A stretch of 64,000 nucleotides of DNA, taken from NCBI RefSeq assembly GCF_014643375.1, contig NZ_BMJJ01000004.1:481770-545769 (forward strand), in the 5' to 3' direction. Origin of the DNA: Aureimonas glaciei. GTDB lineage: Bacteria; Pseudomonadota; Alphaproteobacteria; Rhizobiales; Rhizobiaceae. The notes beneath the pieces are model-generated. The model was not told where the DNA came from and made no database searches. It was given only the letters and a program-made list of their open reading frames with translations. Shown in pieces: positions 33,537-45,338 of this stretch. Both the position numbers and the translations under genes were made by a program. How positions within the stretch are numbered: position 1 is the stretch's first letter; every line of letters begins with the position of its first letter.

Positions 33537-34462
33537 TCCGCCGCGTCGCCCTGATCGGCCTCGGTACGATGGGACCCGGCATGGCCGCTCGGCTCGCGAG
33601 GGGCGGTCTGGACGTCGTCGCCCACGACGTCGCGCCCGCCGCGATCGAGCGGGCGAAGTCGATGCTGGGCACCGCCGAAACCGTTCTCGACGCTCTCGGC
33701 ATCGCGCCCCCGGCGGGCGGTGCCGGAACCGTCCATTTTGCCGACGACCTCGCGACCGCCGTCGCGGGCGCCGACCTCATCATCGAGAACGTGCCCGAAA
33801 ACGAGCAGATCAAGGCCGACATCTATCGCCGGATCGACCCGCTGATCTCGCCCGACACGATCGTCGCCTCGGACACGTCAGGAATTCCGATCACCAAGCT
33901 CCAGGCGCATATCTCGCATCCCGCGCGCATGGTCGGCATGCACTGGTCCAACCCGCCGCACATCATCCCGATGATCGAGGTGATCGCGGGCGAGGAGACG
34001 GCGCCGCAGACCGTGCACATCATCCGCGACCTCATTCGCGCGCTCGGGCTTCTGCCCGTCGTGGTGAAGAAGGATGTGCCGGGCTTCGTCGAAAACCGGG
34101 TGCTGTACGCGCTTCTGCGCGAGGTGGTCGACCTGGTGGAAAACGGCGTGATCGAGCCCGAGGACATCGACACCTGCGTGTCCTGGGGCATCGGCTACAA
34201 GCTCGCGGTCGTCGGGCCGATGGCGCTGCTCGATATGGCAGGACTCGACATCTACAACTCGGTCTCGTCCTTCCTCAACGCCGAACTCTCCGATCGCAAG
34301 GATGTCGGGCCCTTGGTCGGCGCCAAGATCGCGGCAGGCACGCTCGGCATCAAGTCCGGCGAAGGCATCTACGCCTACACGCCCGAACAGATCGCCCAGC
34401 TGCAGCGCGACCGCGCGCGAAAATTCGTCGCCATCCGGCGCATCCTCGAGGGGAGCGACTAG
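33533..34462 (+). CDS. 5-formyl-3-hydroxy-2-methylpyridine-4-carboxylate 5-dehydrogenase
   Basis: A 309-aa protein of the 3-hydroxyacyl-CoA dehydrogenase family. The NAD motif LIGLGTMGPGMAARL opens the protein. Catalytic-site segments are SDTSGIPITKLQ with Ser116 and MHWSNPPHIIPMIEV with His137, the same numbers recalled for M. loti FHMPC dehydrogenase (mlr6793). It oxidises the 5-aldehyde to 3-hydroxy-2-methylpyridine-4,5-dicarboxylate with NAD. The ATG at 33533 overlaps the small frame upstream; an in-frame start at 33497 is not supported. The TRAP genes follow after 4 bases, so transporter and pathway share one message. Confidence 0.92.
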   Translation: MIRRVALIGLGTMGPGMAARLARGGLDVVAHDVAPAAIERAKSMLGTAETVLDALGIAPPAGGAGTVHFADDLATAVAGADLIIENVPENEQIKADIYRRIDPLISPDTIVASDTSGIPITKLQAHISHPARMVGMHWSNPPHIIPMIEVIAGEETAPQTVHIIRDLIRALGLLPVVVKKDVPGFVENRVLYALLREVVDLVENGVIEPEDIDTCVSWGIGYKLAVVGPMALLDMAGLDIYNSVSSFLNAELSDRKDVGPLVGAKIAAGTLGIKSGEGIYAYTPEQIAQLQRDRARKFVAIRRILEGSD

Positions 34463-34466
34463 GATC

Positions 34467-35021
34467 ATGGCAGGGACCGATCGCGCCACCTTGACGGAGA
34501 CTGAGCAGATCCCGGCACCGTCGCGTCTGGCGGGCTTGGCAATGAAGGTGCTGCACACCCTGCTGGGCCTGACGCTGTTGTCCGTCGTGGCGGTCAACTT
34601 CCTGAACGCGGCCAGCCGCTATCTGTTCGGCATCTCGCCCCTGGGGGCCGATGAACTGATGGTCTATGTCGTCATCTGGGCGGTCATGATTGCCTCGATC
34701 CTCTCGCTGTTCCTGCGGTCGCATATCAACGTCAACCTGCTGCCGCTCTGCGCGACGGGTCGGTTCCACCACCTGCTGCGCGTCATCCACGATCTGGCGG
34801 CGGTGGTTACCTGCGGCTACGCCACCTACGCCTCCTGGCTCTTCATCGGCCGCATCTCGACGCTGGGGGTGAAGAGCATGGGGCTCGGCGTGCCGATGAC
34901 GATCCCGCATGCCGCGCTGCTGTTCGGCTTTGCCGGGCTGACCCTGGCGGGTGCGGTCATGCTCGTCCGCGACCTCTCGGCGCTGGTTCGCAATAATCCT
35001 TGCGAAGAGGTCGAGCCATGA
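34467..35021 (+). CDS. dctQ: TRAP transporter small permease, B6 island
   Basis: A 184-aa protein with four predicted membrane spans after a hydrophilic N-terminus, fitting the DctQ family (YVVIWAVMIASILSLFLRSHI). It starts 4 bases after the FHMPC dehydrogenase stop and its TGA overlaps the dctM start by 4 bases. The tight coupling to pathway enzymes suggests transport of a B6 vitamer or a pathway acid such as 4-pyridoxate. Confidence 0.88.
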   Translation: MAGTDRATLTETEQIPAPSRLAGLAMKVLHTLLGLTLLSVVAVNFLNAASRYLFGISPLGADELMVYVVIWAVMIASILSLFLRSHINVNLLPLCATGRFHHLLRVIHDLAAVVTCGYATYASWLFIGRISTLGVKSMGLGVPMTIPHAALLFGFAGLTLAGAVMLVRDLSALVRNNPCEEVEP

Positions 35022-36289
35022 TCGTGTCGCTGGCCATCCTCCCGCTTCTGCTGCTGGCCGTCGGCACGCCCGTCTTCCTCGTGTTCCTGACCGCGGTCGC
35101 GGCCACCATGATGTTCGTCCTGCCGCTGCCGCCGGTCGCCCTGCAGCAGGTGATGTTCGGCGGTCTCGACAATTACGCGCTCCTGGCTATCCCCTTCTTC
35201 GTCTTCGCCGGCGAACTGATGAATACGAGCGGCATCGCCATCCGGCTGATCAACTGGGCGATGGCCATGGTGGGGCGCGTGCCGGGCAGTCTCGGCGTCG
35301 CCACGGTCGGCGCCTCCACCGCGATCGGCGCCATCAGCGGGTCGAGCGTCGCCGCCGTCGCAGCGCTGGGAAAGACGCTGTATCCAAAGCTGGTGGCCTC
35401 GGGCTACGGGCGCGAGCGCGCCGGCGGGCTGATCGCCGCGAGCGGCGCGATCGACATCGTCATTCCGCCAAGCATCGCCATGATCCTGTACGGGCTGGCG
35501 GCCGAACAGTCCATTCCGAAGCTGTTCATGGCCGGCGTTCTTCCCGCGCTGCTGATGGCCGCGATGATGGGCGGATACATCATCTTCGTCGGTTGGCGGG
35601 AGAGCATTCCCAGCGAGGCCAGTTTCGAGCCGCGCGTGGCGTGGCAGGCCACGAGGGACGCGTTCTGGGCGCTGCTGATGCCCGTCTTCGTGCTCGGCGG
35701 CATCTATCTCGGCCTGTTCTCCCCGACCGAGGCCGGCGGCTTCGCCTGCGTCTACGCCATCGTGGTGGCCATGTTCATCTACCGCACCATGACGCTCCGC
35801 GACATCATCCACGCCGCGGGCAATGCCGCGATGCTGTCCGGCCAGATCCTGATCATCGTGGCGGCCGCCAGCGTCATCACCTGGATCCTGACGACCCAGG
35901 GCGTGCCCCAGGCCATCATCGAGTGGATCAACGCGCTGCAGCTCGATGCGCTGACCTTCCTGCTCGTCGTCAACGTCGTCCTCCTGGTGATGGGCTGCTT
36001 CCTCGACCCGACCTCGGCGATCCTCGTCTTCGCGCCTTTGCTGGTGCCGATCGCGATTTCGCTGGGCATCGATCCGATCCACTTCGGCATCATCATGACG
36101 GTCAACCTGGCCATCGGCATGTTCACGCCGCCCTTCGGTCTGAACATCTTCGTCGCCCAGTCGGTCACCGGCCTGCCGGCTCACTCCCTCTATCGCGGCG
36201 TCATGCCCTTCACGATCGTGCTCGTGCTGGCGCTGCTCATCATCACCTACATGCCGGCGTTGTCGCTGACGCTCGGGTCGGGCCTCTAA
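35018..36289 (+). CDS. dctM: TRAP transporter large permease, B6 island
   Basis: A 423-aa, 12-span type permease. It has NYALLAIPFFVFAGELM, GSSVAAVAALGKTLYP, DIVIPPSIAMILYG and FTPPFGLNIFVAQS segments typical of DctM. The ATG at 35018 overlaps the dctQ stop; an upstream in-frame start (35000) only adds an arginine-rich tail. It forms the membrane channel of the TRAP system that directly follows the B6 pathway genes. Gene order here is Q-M-P, unlike the two P-Q-M sets elsewhere in the window. Confidence 0.93.
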   Translation: MIVSLAILPLLLLAVGTPVFLVFLTAVAATMMFVLPLPPVALQQVMFGGLDNYALLAIPFFVFAGELMNTSGIAIRLINWAMAMVGRVPGSLGVATVGASTAIGAISGSSVAAVAALGKTLYPKLVASGYGRERAGGLIAASGAIDIVIPPSIAMILYGLAAEQSIPKLFMAGVLPALLMAAMMGGYIIFVGWRESIPSEASFEPRVAWQATRDAFWALLMPVFVLGGIYLGLFSPTEAGGFACVYAIVVAMFIYRTMTLRDIIHAAGNAAMLSGQILIIVAAASVITWILTTQGVPQAIIEWINALQLDALTFLLVVNVVLLVMGCFLDPTSAILVFAPLLVPIAISLGIDPIHFGIIMTVNLAIGMFTPPFGLNIFVAQSVTGLPAHSLYRGVMPFTIVLVLALLIITYMPALSLTLGSGL

Positions 36290-36303
36290 CAACGGAGATT
36301 TCC

Positions 36304-37311
36304 ATGCTTGTCAGACTCCTCAGATCTGCCCTTCTCACCACCGCGATCGTGCTGGCACCCCTGGCCGCGACGCAGGCGCAGACCACGATGAAGCTCGCCT
36401 CGGCGACGATCAACGATGTGCAGCACGAATGGCAGAAGGTGTTCGCCAGCGAATTGCAGGCGCGCGTCGGCGACGCCGTGAAGACCGAGATCTATCCGGC
36501 CAGCCAGCTGGGCGCCATTCCGCGCATGGCCGAAGGCGTGCTGCTCGGCACGATCGAGGCCTTCACGACCCCGACCTCGTTCATGACCAATGTCGACCCG
36601 CGCTTCCAGGCGTTCGACGTTCCCGGCCTCTTCAAGACGCCGGAAGACGTCCATGCGGCGATCCACGACCCCGAGTATCGAGGCCACATGGAGGAGATGT
36701 TCCTCGACAAGGGCCTGCGCGTCATCGGCGCGATCTACAACAGCCCGACCGTGGTCTTCACGATGAAGGATGTGACGACGCTCGATGGCCTGCGCGGCCT
36801 GAAGATCCGCACCTTCGCGTCGCCGCTGCAGGTCAAGCCGATGGAGCTCCTGGGCGCGACACCGCTGCCGCTGGCCCTGACCGAGGTCATTCCGCAGCTC
36901 GAGTCCGGCGGCCTCGATGGCATGCTGGTCGGCATGCCGATCCTGACGGCCTTCAAATATTACGACGTGGGCAAGAACATCCTCGACCTGCGTTTTGCGC
37001 AGATCGTCTCCGTGACGGTCGTGAACGAGGACTGGTTCCAGTCCCAGACCGATGAGGTCAAGACGGCGATCATCGAGGCCGGCCGCGCCGCGGAAGAGCA
37101 AGTCTTCCCGTGGGGCGTCGAGAACGTCGAGAAAACCTACAAAATCTGGACGGACAACGGCGGCAAGCTCAACGCGCTGTCCAGCGAGGACCAGGCCAAG
37201 ATGGAGGCGGATTTCTCAAAGCTGGCGGCGGAGGTGCTGGATGCGGAGCCGGCGGTGAAGGCCGAATATGATCGCCTGCGCGCCGCCGTCGACGCCAAGG
37301 CCAAGCCGTGA
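36304..37311 (+). CDS. dctP: TRAP transporter substrate-binding protein, B6 island
   Basis: A 335-aa periplasmic binding protein with a signal peptide (cleavage near ATQAQ, about residue 25). DctP-family features include LRGLKIRTFASPLQVKPMELLGA with the substrate Arg region and ESGGLDGMLVGMP. A GGAG ribosome site precedes the ATG at 36304. The frame is open far upstream in antisense-like sequence that is not coding. TRAP binding proteins normally need a carboxylate, so a carboxylated pyridine such as 4-pyridoxate is a better guess than neutral pyridoxine; this is inference. Confidence 0.92.
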   Translation: MLVRLLRSALLTTAIVLAPLAATQAQTTMKLASATINDVQHEWQKVFASELQARVGDAVKTEIYPASQLGAIPRMAEGVLLGTIEAFTTPTSFMTNVDPRFQAFDVPGLFKTPEDVHAAIHDPEYRGHMEEMFLDKGLRVIGAIYNSPTVVFTMKDVTTLDGLRGLKIRTFASPLQVKPMELLGATPLPLALTEVIPQLESGGLDGMLVGMPILTAFKYYDVGKNILDLRFAQIVSVTVVNEDWFQSQTDEVKTAIIEAGRAAEEQVFPWGVENVEKTYKIWTDNGGKLNALSSEDQAKMEADFSKLAAEVLDAEPAVKAEYDRLRAAVDAKAKP

Positions 37312-37330
37312 GCGCGCCGGCCGGCTGCTT

Positions 37331-37741
37331 TCAGCGGCAGGCAAGGCTCGGGCCTTCGGGCCGGCAGTCGAGCCGACGCGCCTGCGGCTGGTCGCGCCCG
37401 AGCGGAAGGTCCCAGCGCGTTTCGTAGGTGCTGCCTTTGACGCCGCACCAGGCGCGCTCGACCGGGAGAGCTTCGTCGCGGGCGTTCATCACCGCCCACA
37501 CGCGGCTCAGCGTGTCGAAACGCAGGTCGAGGCTGGCATGGTCGTCGGGCGCGATGCTGGCGAGATCGGTGGCGAACCAATGGGCGATCTCGGCCTGGCA
37601 GACGATGGCGTCGGGCCCCGAATTGCGCACGTCGACCGGCAGCCGAACAAGGCCCTTCGGGTCCACGGTCTCGCCGCCCGCGGCAGGACAGGCAAGAACC
37701 GCCAAGGCGGCCACAGCGAGAAGGAGAGGTGAACGCGCCAA
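37331..37741 (-). CDS. small secreted cysteine-containing protein, unknown function
   Basis: A 136-aa protein starting at a TTG (37741) with a GGAGG ribosome site 5 bases upstream. The first 23 residues form a signal peptide (MARSPLLLAVAALAVLACPAAGG). The mature part has four cysteines (AIVCQAEIAHW, AWCGVKG, RLDCRPEG, SLACR), which could make two disulfides in the periplasm. I do not recognise a family. It lies on the opposite strand between the TRAP and BMP transporter operons, tail to tail with dctP and divergent from the BMP binding protein. It may be an unrelated resident gene or an accessory to the transporters. Confidence 0.6.
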   Translation of the reverse strand: MARSPLLLAVAALAVLACPAAGGETVDPKGLVRLPVDVRNSGPDAIVCQAEIAHWFATDLASIAPDDHASLDLRFDTLSRVWAVMNARDEALPVERAWCGVKGSTYETRWDLPLGRDQPQARRLDCRPEGPSLACR

Positions 37742-37823
37742 GCAGGCCTCCAGTCCAAGTGTCTCAGAAAAACTACCGGAATTCGGGATGTTATCGTGAA
37801 CAGTCAAACAAATGGAGAGCGAA

Positions 37824-38864
37824 GTGACAAGTAATTGGATGAAGCAGAGCGTGCTTGCTGTGGTGGCCGCGGTCTTTCTGGCGGGAACGGCCCTCGCTGC
37901 CGAGGTGAAGTCGATCGCCATCATGACGCCGGAGGAGGGGACCGATTTCGGCTGGAACCAGCAGGGCGTCGACGCGGCCAAAGCCGCTGCCGAGGCGGCC
38001 GGCATCGAGGTGATCGTCGCCTCGGGTCTCGGCTACGGCGACGTCCGCCCGGCCCTGCGCGAAATCGCGGCGGATGGGGCGAGCCTGATCATCGCCCATG
38101 CCAGCGGCTACGCCACGTCGGCACCGGAGATCGCCGAGGAGACGGGAATTCCGGTGGCGATCGTGGACTCCCCCCAGGCGCTCAAGGCGGGCCTCGTCGC
38201 CGACTACACGCTGAGCGGCCATGAGGGCGCCTATCTCGCCGGTCGCATGGCCGCCAAGATGAGCCGGTCCAAGCATGTCGGCATCGTCGTCTCCGGCGAG
38301 CCGCCCTCATGGAACTCGCAGTCGGCCGGCTTCGCGCAGGGGGTGAAGGCGGAGAACCCCGAGGTGAAGATCACCTATGCGGTGATCGGACCGGCCGCCT
38401 ACAGCGACGCCGCCGGCGGCCGCCGCGTGACCGAAAGCGTGATCGCGGCCGGTGCCGACATCATCTTCGGCCAGGGCAACGGCTCGAGCTTCGGCATGTT
38501 GCAGGCGGTGGAGACCGCCAAGGCCGGAGACGGCGGCAAGGTGCTGTTCATCGACGTGATCGGTGACAAGACTTCGGTCAGCAAGGGCTTCCTGCTCTCC
38601 TCGGTGGTCTGGAACATCACCCCGGTCTACGCGGCGATGATCAAGGACCTGCAGGACGAGACGTTCGGCACCAAGCGCTACGCGATCGGCCTCGCCGACG
38701 AATCGGTGGCGCTGCTGAAGACGGATCAGATTCCGGATGACGTGTGGACGGCGGTCCAGACAGTCCGCGATCAGGTGATCTCGGGGGAGATCAAGATCGA
38801 GCCGGTCTTCGAGGCGACGGCCGTGCGGGCTCTGATGACGGATGTCTCGGCGGCCGCCCAGTAG
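37824..38864 (+). CDS. BMP family ABC transporter substrate-binding protein
   Basis: A 346-aa periplasmic binding protein of the BMP (PnrA-like, nucleoside-type) family. It has a signal peptide (LAVVAAVFLAGTALAA) and the segments VKSIAIMTPEEGTDFGWNQQG, SGYATSAPEIAEE, GAYLAGRMAAKMSRS and GADIIFGQGNGSSFGM. I prefer a GTG start at 37824 because GGAG lies 6 bases before it; an ATG at 37812 has no ribosome site. BMP proteins usually bind aromatic ring compounds such as nucleosides. In front of B6 enzymes it is a strong candidate for pyridoxine, pyridoxamine or pyridoxal uptake. Confidence 0.92.
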   Translation: MTSNWMKQSVLAVVAAVFLAGTALAAEVKSIAIMTPEEGTDFGWNQQGVDAAKAAAEAAGIEVIVASGLGYGDVRPALREIAADGASLIIAHASGYATSAPEIAEETGIPVAIVDSPQALKAGLVADYTLSGHEGAYLAGRMAAKMSRSKHVGIVVSGEPPSWNSQSAGFAQGVKAENPEVKITYAVIGPAAYSDAAGGRRVTESVIAAGADIIFGQGNGSSFGMLQAVETAKAGDGGKVLFIDVIGDKTSVSKGFLLSSVVWNITPVYAAMIKDLQDETFGTKRYAIGLADESVALLKTDQIPDDVWTAVQTVRDQVISGEIKIEPVFEATAVRALMTDVSAAAQ

Positions 38865-38942
38865 CGGGGTTCGGCGGGCGGGAGGGGCTGCGCGGCCCCT
38901 TCCGCCGGTTCCGGGCCCACGGGAACGGGGATAGGGGATCAC

Positions 38943-40493
38943 ATGACGCAGCCGCCGAATTCGCCATCGCCGATCATTGTCCTGGAAGGCATCACGAAGC
39001 GCTTCCCGGGGATCGTCGCCAATGACCGCATCGACCTCGAGATCCGTGCCGGCGAAGTCCATGTGCTGCTCGGCGAGAACGGCGCCGGCAAGTCCACGCT
39101 GATCGGCCTTCTCTCGGGCCTGCAGCAACCGGACGGGGGGCGCATTCTGGTCGGCGGCAGCGAAACGGCGATCCGCTCGCCGAGCCACGCGCTGTCGCTC
39201 GGCATCGGAACGGTTTTCCAGCACACCATGCTCGTGCCGACGCTGACCGTCGCCGAGAACCTCGCGCTCGGCGGCCGCTGGTGGCAGCGACCGAGGATCG
39301 CCGAACTGACCGCCCGTGTCGCGGAAATCGCCGGGCCGCTCGGCATCGAGATCAATCTCGGCGCGCGCGTTTCGGAATTGTCGCTCGGCGAACAGCAGCA
39401 GGTCGAGATCGTACGGGCGCTGCTGCGCGACAGCCGCATGCTGATCCTCGACGAGGCGACGTCGATGCTCACGCCGCAAGGCGCCGCCGAACTCGGCGCG
39501 CTGATGCGACGGCTGGTCGAACGCGGGCTTGCCGTCGTCTTCATCACCCACAAGCTCGGCGAAGCAGCCGATTTCGGCGACCGCGTTTCGGTGCTCAAGC
39601 TCGGCCGCAAGGTCGGCGAATTGCCACCGGAGCGGCTCCGCTCGCTCGACCGCGGCGCGCTGGTCGACGAGATCGTGGCGATGATGTTCGGCCGCCATGC
39701 CGGCGACGAGGCCGTCACCATTCCGCTGCGCGCTGCCGATAATGGCGTCCTGCTCGACGTGCGCGACCTCAGCGTCGCCGCGAGTTCGGAGGCGCCCGGC
39801 CTCGAGGCGATCTCCTTCAGCATCGGGCGTGGAGAGATCCTCGGCATTGCCGGCATCGACGGCAACGGCCAGAAGCAGCTCGCCGAAGCGCTGGCCGGCC
39901 AACGAGCGGCGAGCGGCGGCAGCGTCATCCTCGCCGGGGAGGAGCTCGATGCGCTGAACGTCGGCGAGCGGCGCCGCAAGGGGCTGCGCTACCTCACCGA
40001 TGACCGGCTGGGGGAGGGGACGGTGGCGAGCTTCCCTGTCTCGATCAACTACTTCCTGAAGCAGGTCGGCGAATCTCCCTACTGGCGCTCGGGTGTGGTG
40101 CGCACCGGCGCGATAGACGTCCGGGCGCGGGAACTGACGCGTCACTACGATGTGCGCACGCCCGGCATCGCGACCCCGGTCGGCCGGCTCTCGGGCGGCA
40201 ATATCCAGAAGGTGCTGATCGCCCGTGAGCTCGCCGAAAGCGCGCGCGCCGTAATTTTCAACAAGCCGACCTATGGGCTCGACCTCGCCAACACGCTGGC
40301 CACGCGGCAGCGCGTCCGCGACGTCGCCGAACAAGGCCTCGCGGTGCTCCTGATCTCCACGGACCTGGATGAGCTGCTGTGCATGTGCCACCGCATCGCC
40401 GTCATCTCGCAGGGTCGTCTTGTCGGCACCGTCGCGAATGGCGCCGGTGCCGGCGAACGGGTCGGCCGCCTGATGATCGGACTGGCAGCATGA
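38943..40493 (+). CDS. ABC transporter ATP-binding protein, two domains, BMP type
   Basis: A 516-aa protein with two ABC ATPase domains, as in BMP- and sugar-type importers. Domain 1 is intact: GENGAGKST, LSLGEQQQVEI, LILDEATSM, and H-loop FITHKLG. Domain 2 has the usual degenerate Walker A (GIDGNGQKQL), a good signature (LSGGNIQKV), and an altered Walker B (RAVIFNKPTYGLD) in which the catalytic Glu position is not acidic. It would power the two permeases encoded immediately downstream; its stop overlaps the first permease start by 4 bases. GGGGAT precedes the ATG. Confidence 0.92.
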   Translation: MTQPPNSPSPIIVLEGITKRFPGIVANDRIDLEIRAGEVHVLLGENGAGKSTLIGLLSGLQQPDGGRILVGGSETAIRSPSHALSLGIGTVFQHTMLVPTLTVAENLALGGRWWQRPRIAELTARVAEIAGPLGIEINLGARVSELSLGEQQQVEIVRALLRDSRMLILDEATSMLTPQGAAELGALMRRLVERGLAVVFITHKLGEAADFGDRVSVLKLGRKVGELPPERLRSLDRGALVDEIVAMMFGRHAGDEAVTIPLRAADNGVLLDVRDLSVAASSEAPGLEAISFSIGRGEILGIAGIDGNGQKQLAEALAGQRAASGGSVILAGEELDALNVGERRRKGLRYLTDDRLGEGTVASFPVSINYFLKQVGESPYWRSGVVRTGAIDVRARELTRHYDVRTPGIATPVGRLSGGNIQKVLIARELAESARAVIFNKPTYGLDLANTLATRQRVRDVAEQGLAVLLISTDLDELLCMCHRIAVISQGRLVGTVANGAGAGERVGRLMIGLAA

Positions 40494-41581
40494 GTGAAAA
40501 GGCCGCTTCCCTTGGCGATCGCGCCGTCGATGTCCCGGCAGGCCAGGCCGGTCGCGACATCGGCCGACGGCTTCTCATCACGCTCGGGCCCGTCGCCGTC
40601 TCGCTGGTGCTCGCCGGCGGCGTGCTGCTGGCCGTCGGCGTCGACCCGCTCGCCTATTACGGGCTGGTGGTGGAGCGAGGCCTCGTGTCGCCGCTCGGAC
40701 TCCAGCAGACGCTCACGCGCATGGCGCCGCTGCTCTTCATCGCCGCCGGACTGATCGTCGCCTTCCGCGCCGGGATGTGGAATCTCGGCGGAGACGGCCA
40801 GTTTCTCCTGGGCGCCGTGACCGCGGCTGCCAGCGCGCCGCTGCTGCTCCAGACGCTGTCGGGCTGGCTCGCGCTGCTGGTGGCCTTTCTAATCGCAACG
40901 TCGGTCGCGATGGTCTGGTCGCTCGTGCCGGCGCTGCTGCGCGCCTATCAGGGGGTCAACGAGATCATCACCACGCTGATGATGTCCTTCCTCGGCGTTT
41001 CATTGGCCAATGTCCTGGTGAAGCTCGTCTTCCTCGACCCGGCCACGACCGTTCCGCAGACGCGCACGCTGCCGGTTGCGGACCGGCTGCCGCGCCTGTT
41101 CGAAACGACCATCACCAGCGGCCTCGTCTACGGGCTCGTGGCCATCGTCCTCGTCCACCTGGTGATGACGCGGACGGCTTTCGGTCTGAAGCTGAGGATC
41201 GTCGGTGCCAATCCGAGCGCGGCGGTGCATGCCGGTCTCAACGTGCCGCTCCTGACCATTGCCGTCTTCGCGATCTCGGCGGGGCTGATCGGCATGGGCG
41301 GCGCGATCGACATCATCGGCATCCAGGGCAACGTGCGGGCCGACTGGAACCCGGCCTATGGCCTCGCCGTGATCCCCGTCGTCTTCCTGGCCCGGATGAA
41401 CGGCTTTGCGGCCATCGGTTTTGTCTTCCTTCTGTCGGTGCTGTCGATCGGCGGCGAGAGCGCGGCGCGGCGTCTCGGTGTCCCGCAGCATTTCACGCTG
41501 GTTTTGATCTCGATCGTCCTCATTACCCTGGCGATCGCCGAATATCTGGACAACCGGCAGAACCAGTCGCGGAGGGCTTGA
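40490..41581 (+). CDS. BMP-type ABC transporter permease 1
   Basis: A 363-aa membrane protein of the BPD_transp_2 permease family. FRAGMWNLGGDGQFLLGA, YQGVNEIITTLMMSFL and FGLKLRIVGANPSAAVHAG are typical of the larger nucleoside-type permease. The first 25 or so residues are cytoplasmic and hydrophilic. The ATG at 40490 overlaps the ATPase stop. It pairs with the permease encoded 3 bases downstream. Confidence 0.92.
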   Translation: MSEKAASLGDRAVDVPAGQAGRDIGRRLLITLGPVAVSLVLAGGVLLAVGVDPLAYYGLVVERGLVSPLGLQQTLTRMAPLLFIAAGLIVAFRAGMWNLGGDGQFLLGAVTAAASAPLLLQTLSGWLALLVAFLIATSVAMVWSLVPALLRAYQGVNEIITTLMMSFLGVSLANVLVKLVFLDPATTVPQTRTLPVADRLPRLFETTITSGLVYGLVAIVLVHLVMTRTAFGLKLRIVGANPSAAVHAGLNVPLLTIAVFAISAGLIGMGGAIDIIGIQGNVRADWNPAYGLAVIPVVFLARMNGFAAIGFVFLLSVLSIGGESAARRLGVPQHFTLVLISIVLITLAIAEYLDNRQNQSRRA

Positions 41582-41584
41582 GCG

Positions 41585-42520
41585 ATGAGCGGATTTCTCA
41601 GCGAGACGTTCCTGGCGGCCCTGCTCTTCGGCGCGGTGACGGCGGCCATCCCGCTGCTGCTGGCCGGTCTCGGTGAACAGATGTCGGAAAAGGCCGGCGT
41701 GCTCAACATCGGCATCGAGGGCATGATGATCGCGGGCGCCTATCTCGGCTTCGTCGGCGCCTACTATTCCGGTTCACTTTGGCTGGGTTTCCTGACGGGC
41801 GCCGCGGGCGGCATCGCCGTGGCGTCGCTGATGGCGCTGCTCTGTGTGCGGATCGGCCTCAACCAGATCGTCATCGGCATCGCCCTGACGCTCGGCCTGG
41901 AAGGCCTGACCGCGATCCTGCACCACTTCCAGTTTTCCCGCTCCTATCCCCGGCTGCCGGCCGCGGAGGCGACCGTCATCCCGTTCCTGTCCGACATTCC
42001 GGTGCTGGGACCGGCGCTCTTCCGGCATCATCTGATCGTCTACCTCGCCGTGGCGATGGTTGCCGTGATCATATGGGTCTACCGGCGCACGCAACTGGGC
42101 CTGAACCTGCAGGCGGCAGGCGACAAGCCGGCCGCGCTGGATGTCGCCGGCATCGACGTGATCCGCACCCGCACGATGGCCGTGCTGTTTACCGGCGGCA
42201 TGGCGGGGCTCGGGGGCGCCTATCTGGCCAATGTCGGCGCCGGGCTCTTCATTCCGTTCATCACCGGCGGGGCCGGGTTCCTCGGCATCGTCCTGGCGAT
42301 GCTGGCGCGGGGCCGGCCGGGCTGGGTCCTGATCGGCGCGCTGATCTTCGGCGCCTGCCTGTCGATGACGACGGCGGCGCAGGTGGCCGGCGTCAACATC
42401 CCGACCGACCTGATCCAGATGCTGCCCTTCCTGGCCGTGATGGTCATGCTGGTCCTCTTCGGGCGCCGCGCCAGTCTGCCGGCGGCGCTTGGCATTGCCT
42501 ACGAGCGCGGCGCGCGCTGA
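41585..42520 (+). CDS. BMP-type ABC transporter permease 2
   Basis: A 311-aa multi-span permease of the BPD_transp_2 family. EKAGVLNIGIEGMMIAGAY is the family hallmark, and LGLNLQAAGDKPAALDVAGI is the loop that contacts the ATPase. It starts 3 bases after permease 1. The pyridoxolactonase gene follows after 50 bases with its own strong ribosome site, so transporter and upper B6 pathway are probably one operon. Confidence 0.92.
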   Translation: MSGFLSETFLAALLFGAVTAAIPLLLAGLGEQMSEKAGVLNIGIEGMMIAGAYLGFVGAYYSGSLWLGFLTGAAGGIAVASLMALLCVRIGLNQIVIGIALTLGLEGLTAILHHFQFSRSYPRLPAAEATVIPFLSDIPVLGPALFRHHLIVYLAVAMVAVIIWVYRRTQLGLNLQAAGDKPAALDVAGIDVIRTRTMAVLFTGGMAGLGGAYLANVGAGLFIPFITGGAGFLGIVLAMLARGRPGWVLIGALIFGACLSMTTAAQVAGVNIPTDLIQMLPFLAVMVMLVLFGRRASLPAALGIAYERGAR

Positions 42521-42567
42521 CGCCTATCCGAGGACGCGGCGGGAACCCGCGCAACGAAGGAGAGTGA

Positions 42568-43377
<810 letters not shown>

Positions 43378-43390
43378 GGGGGGGCAAACC

Positions 43391-45338
<1,948 letters not shown>

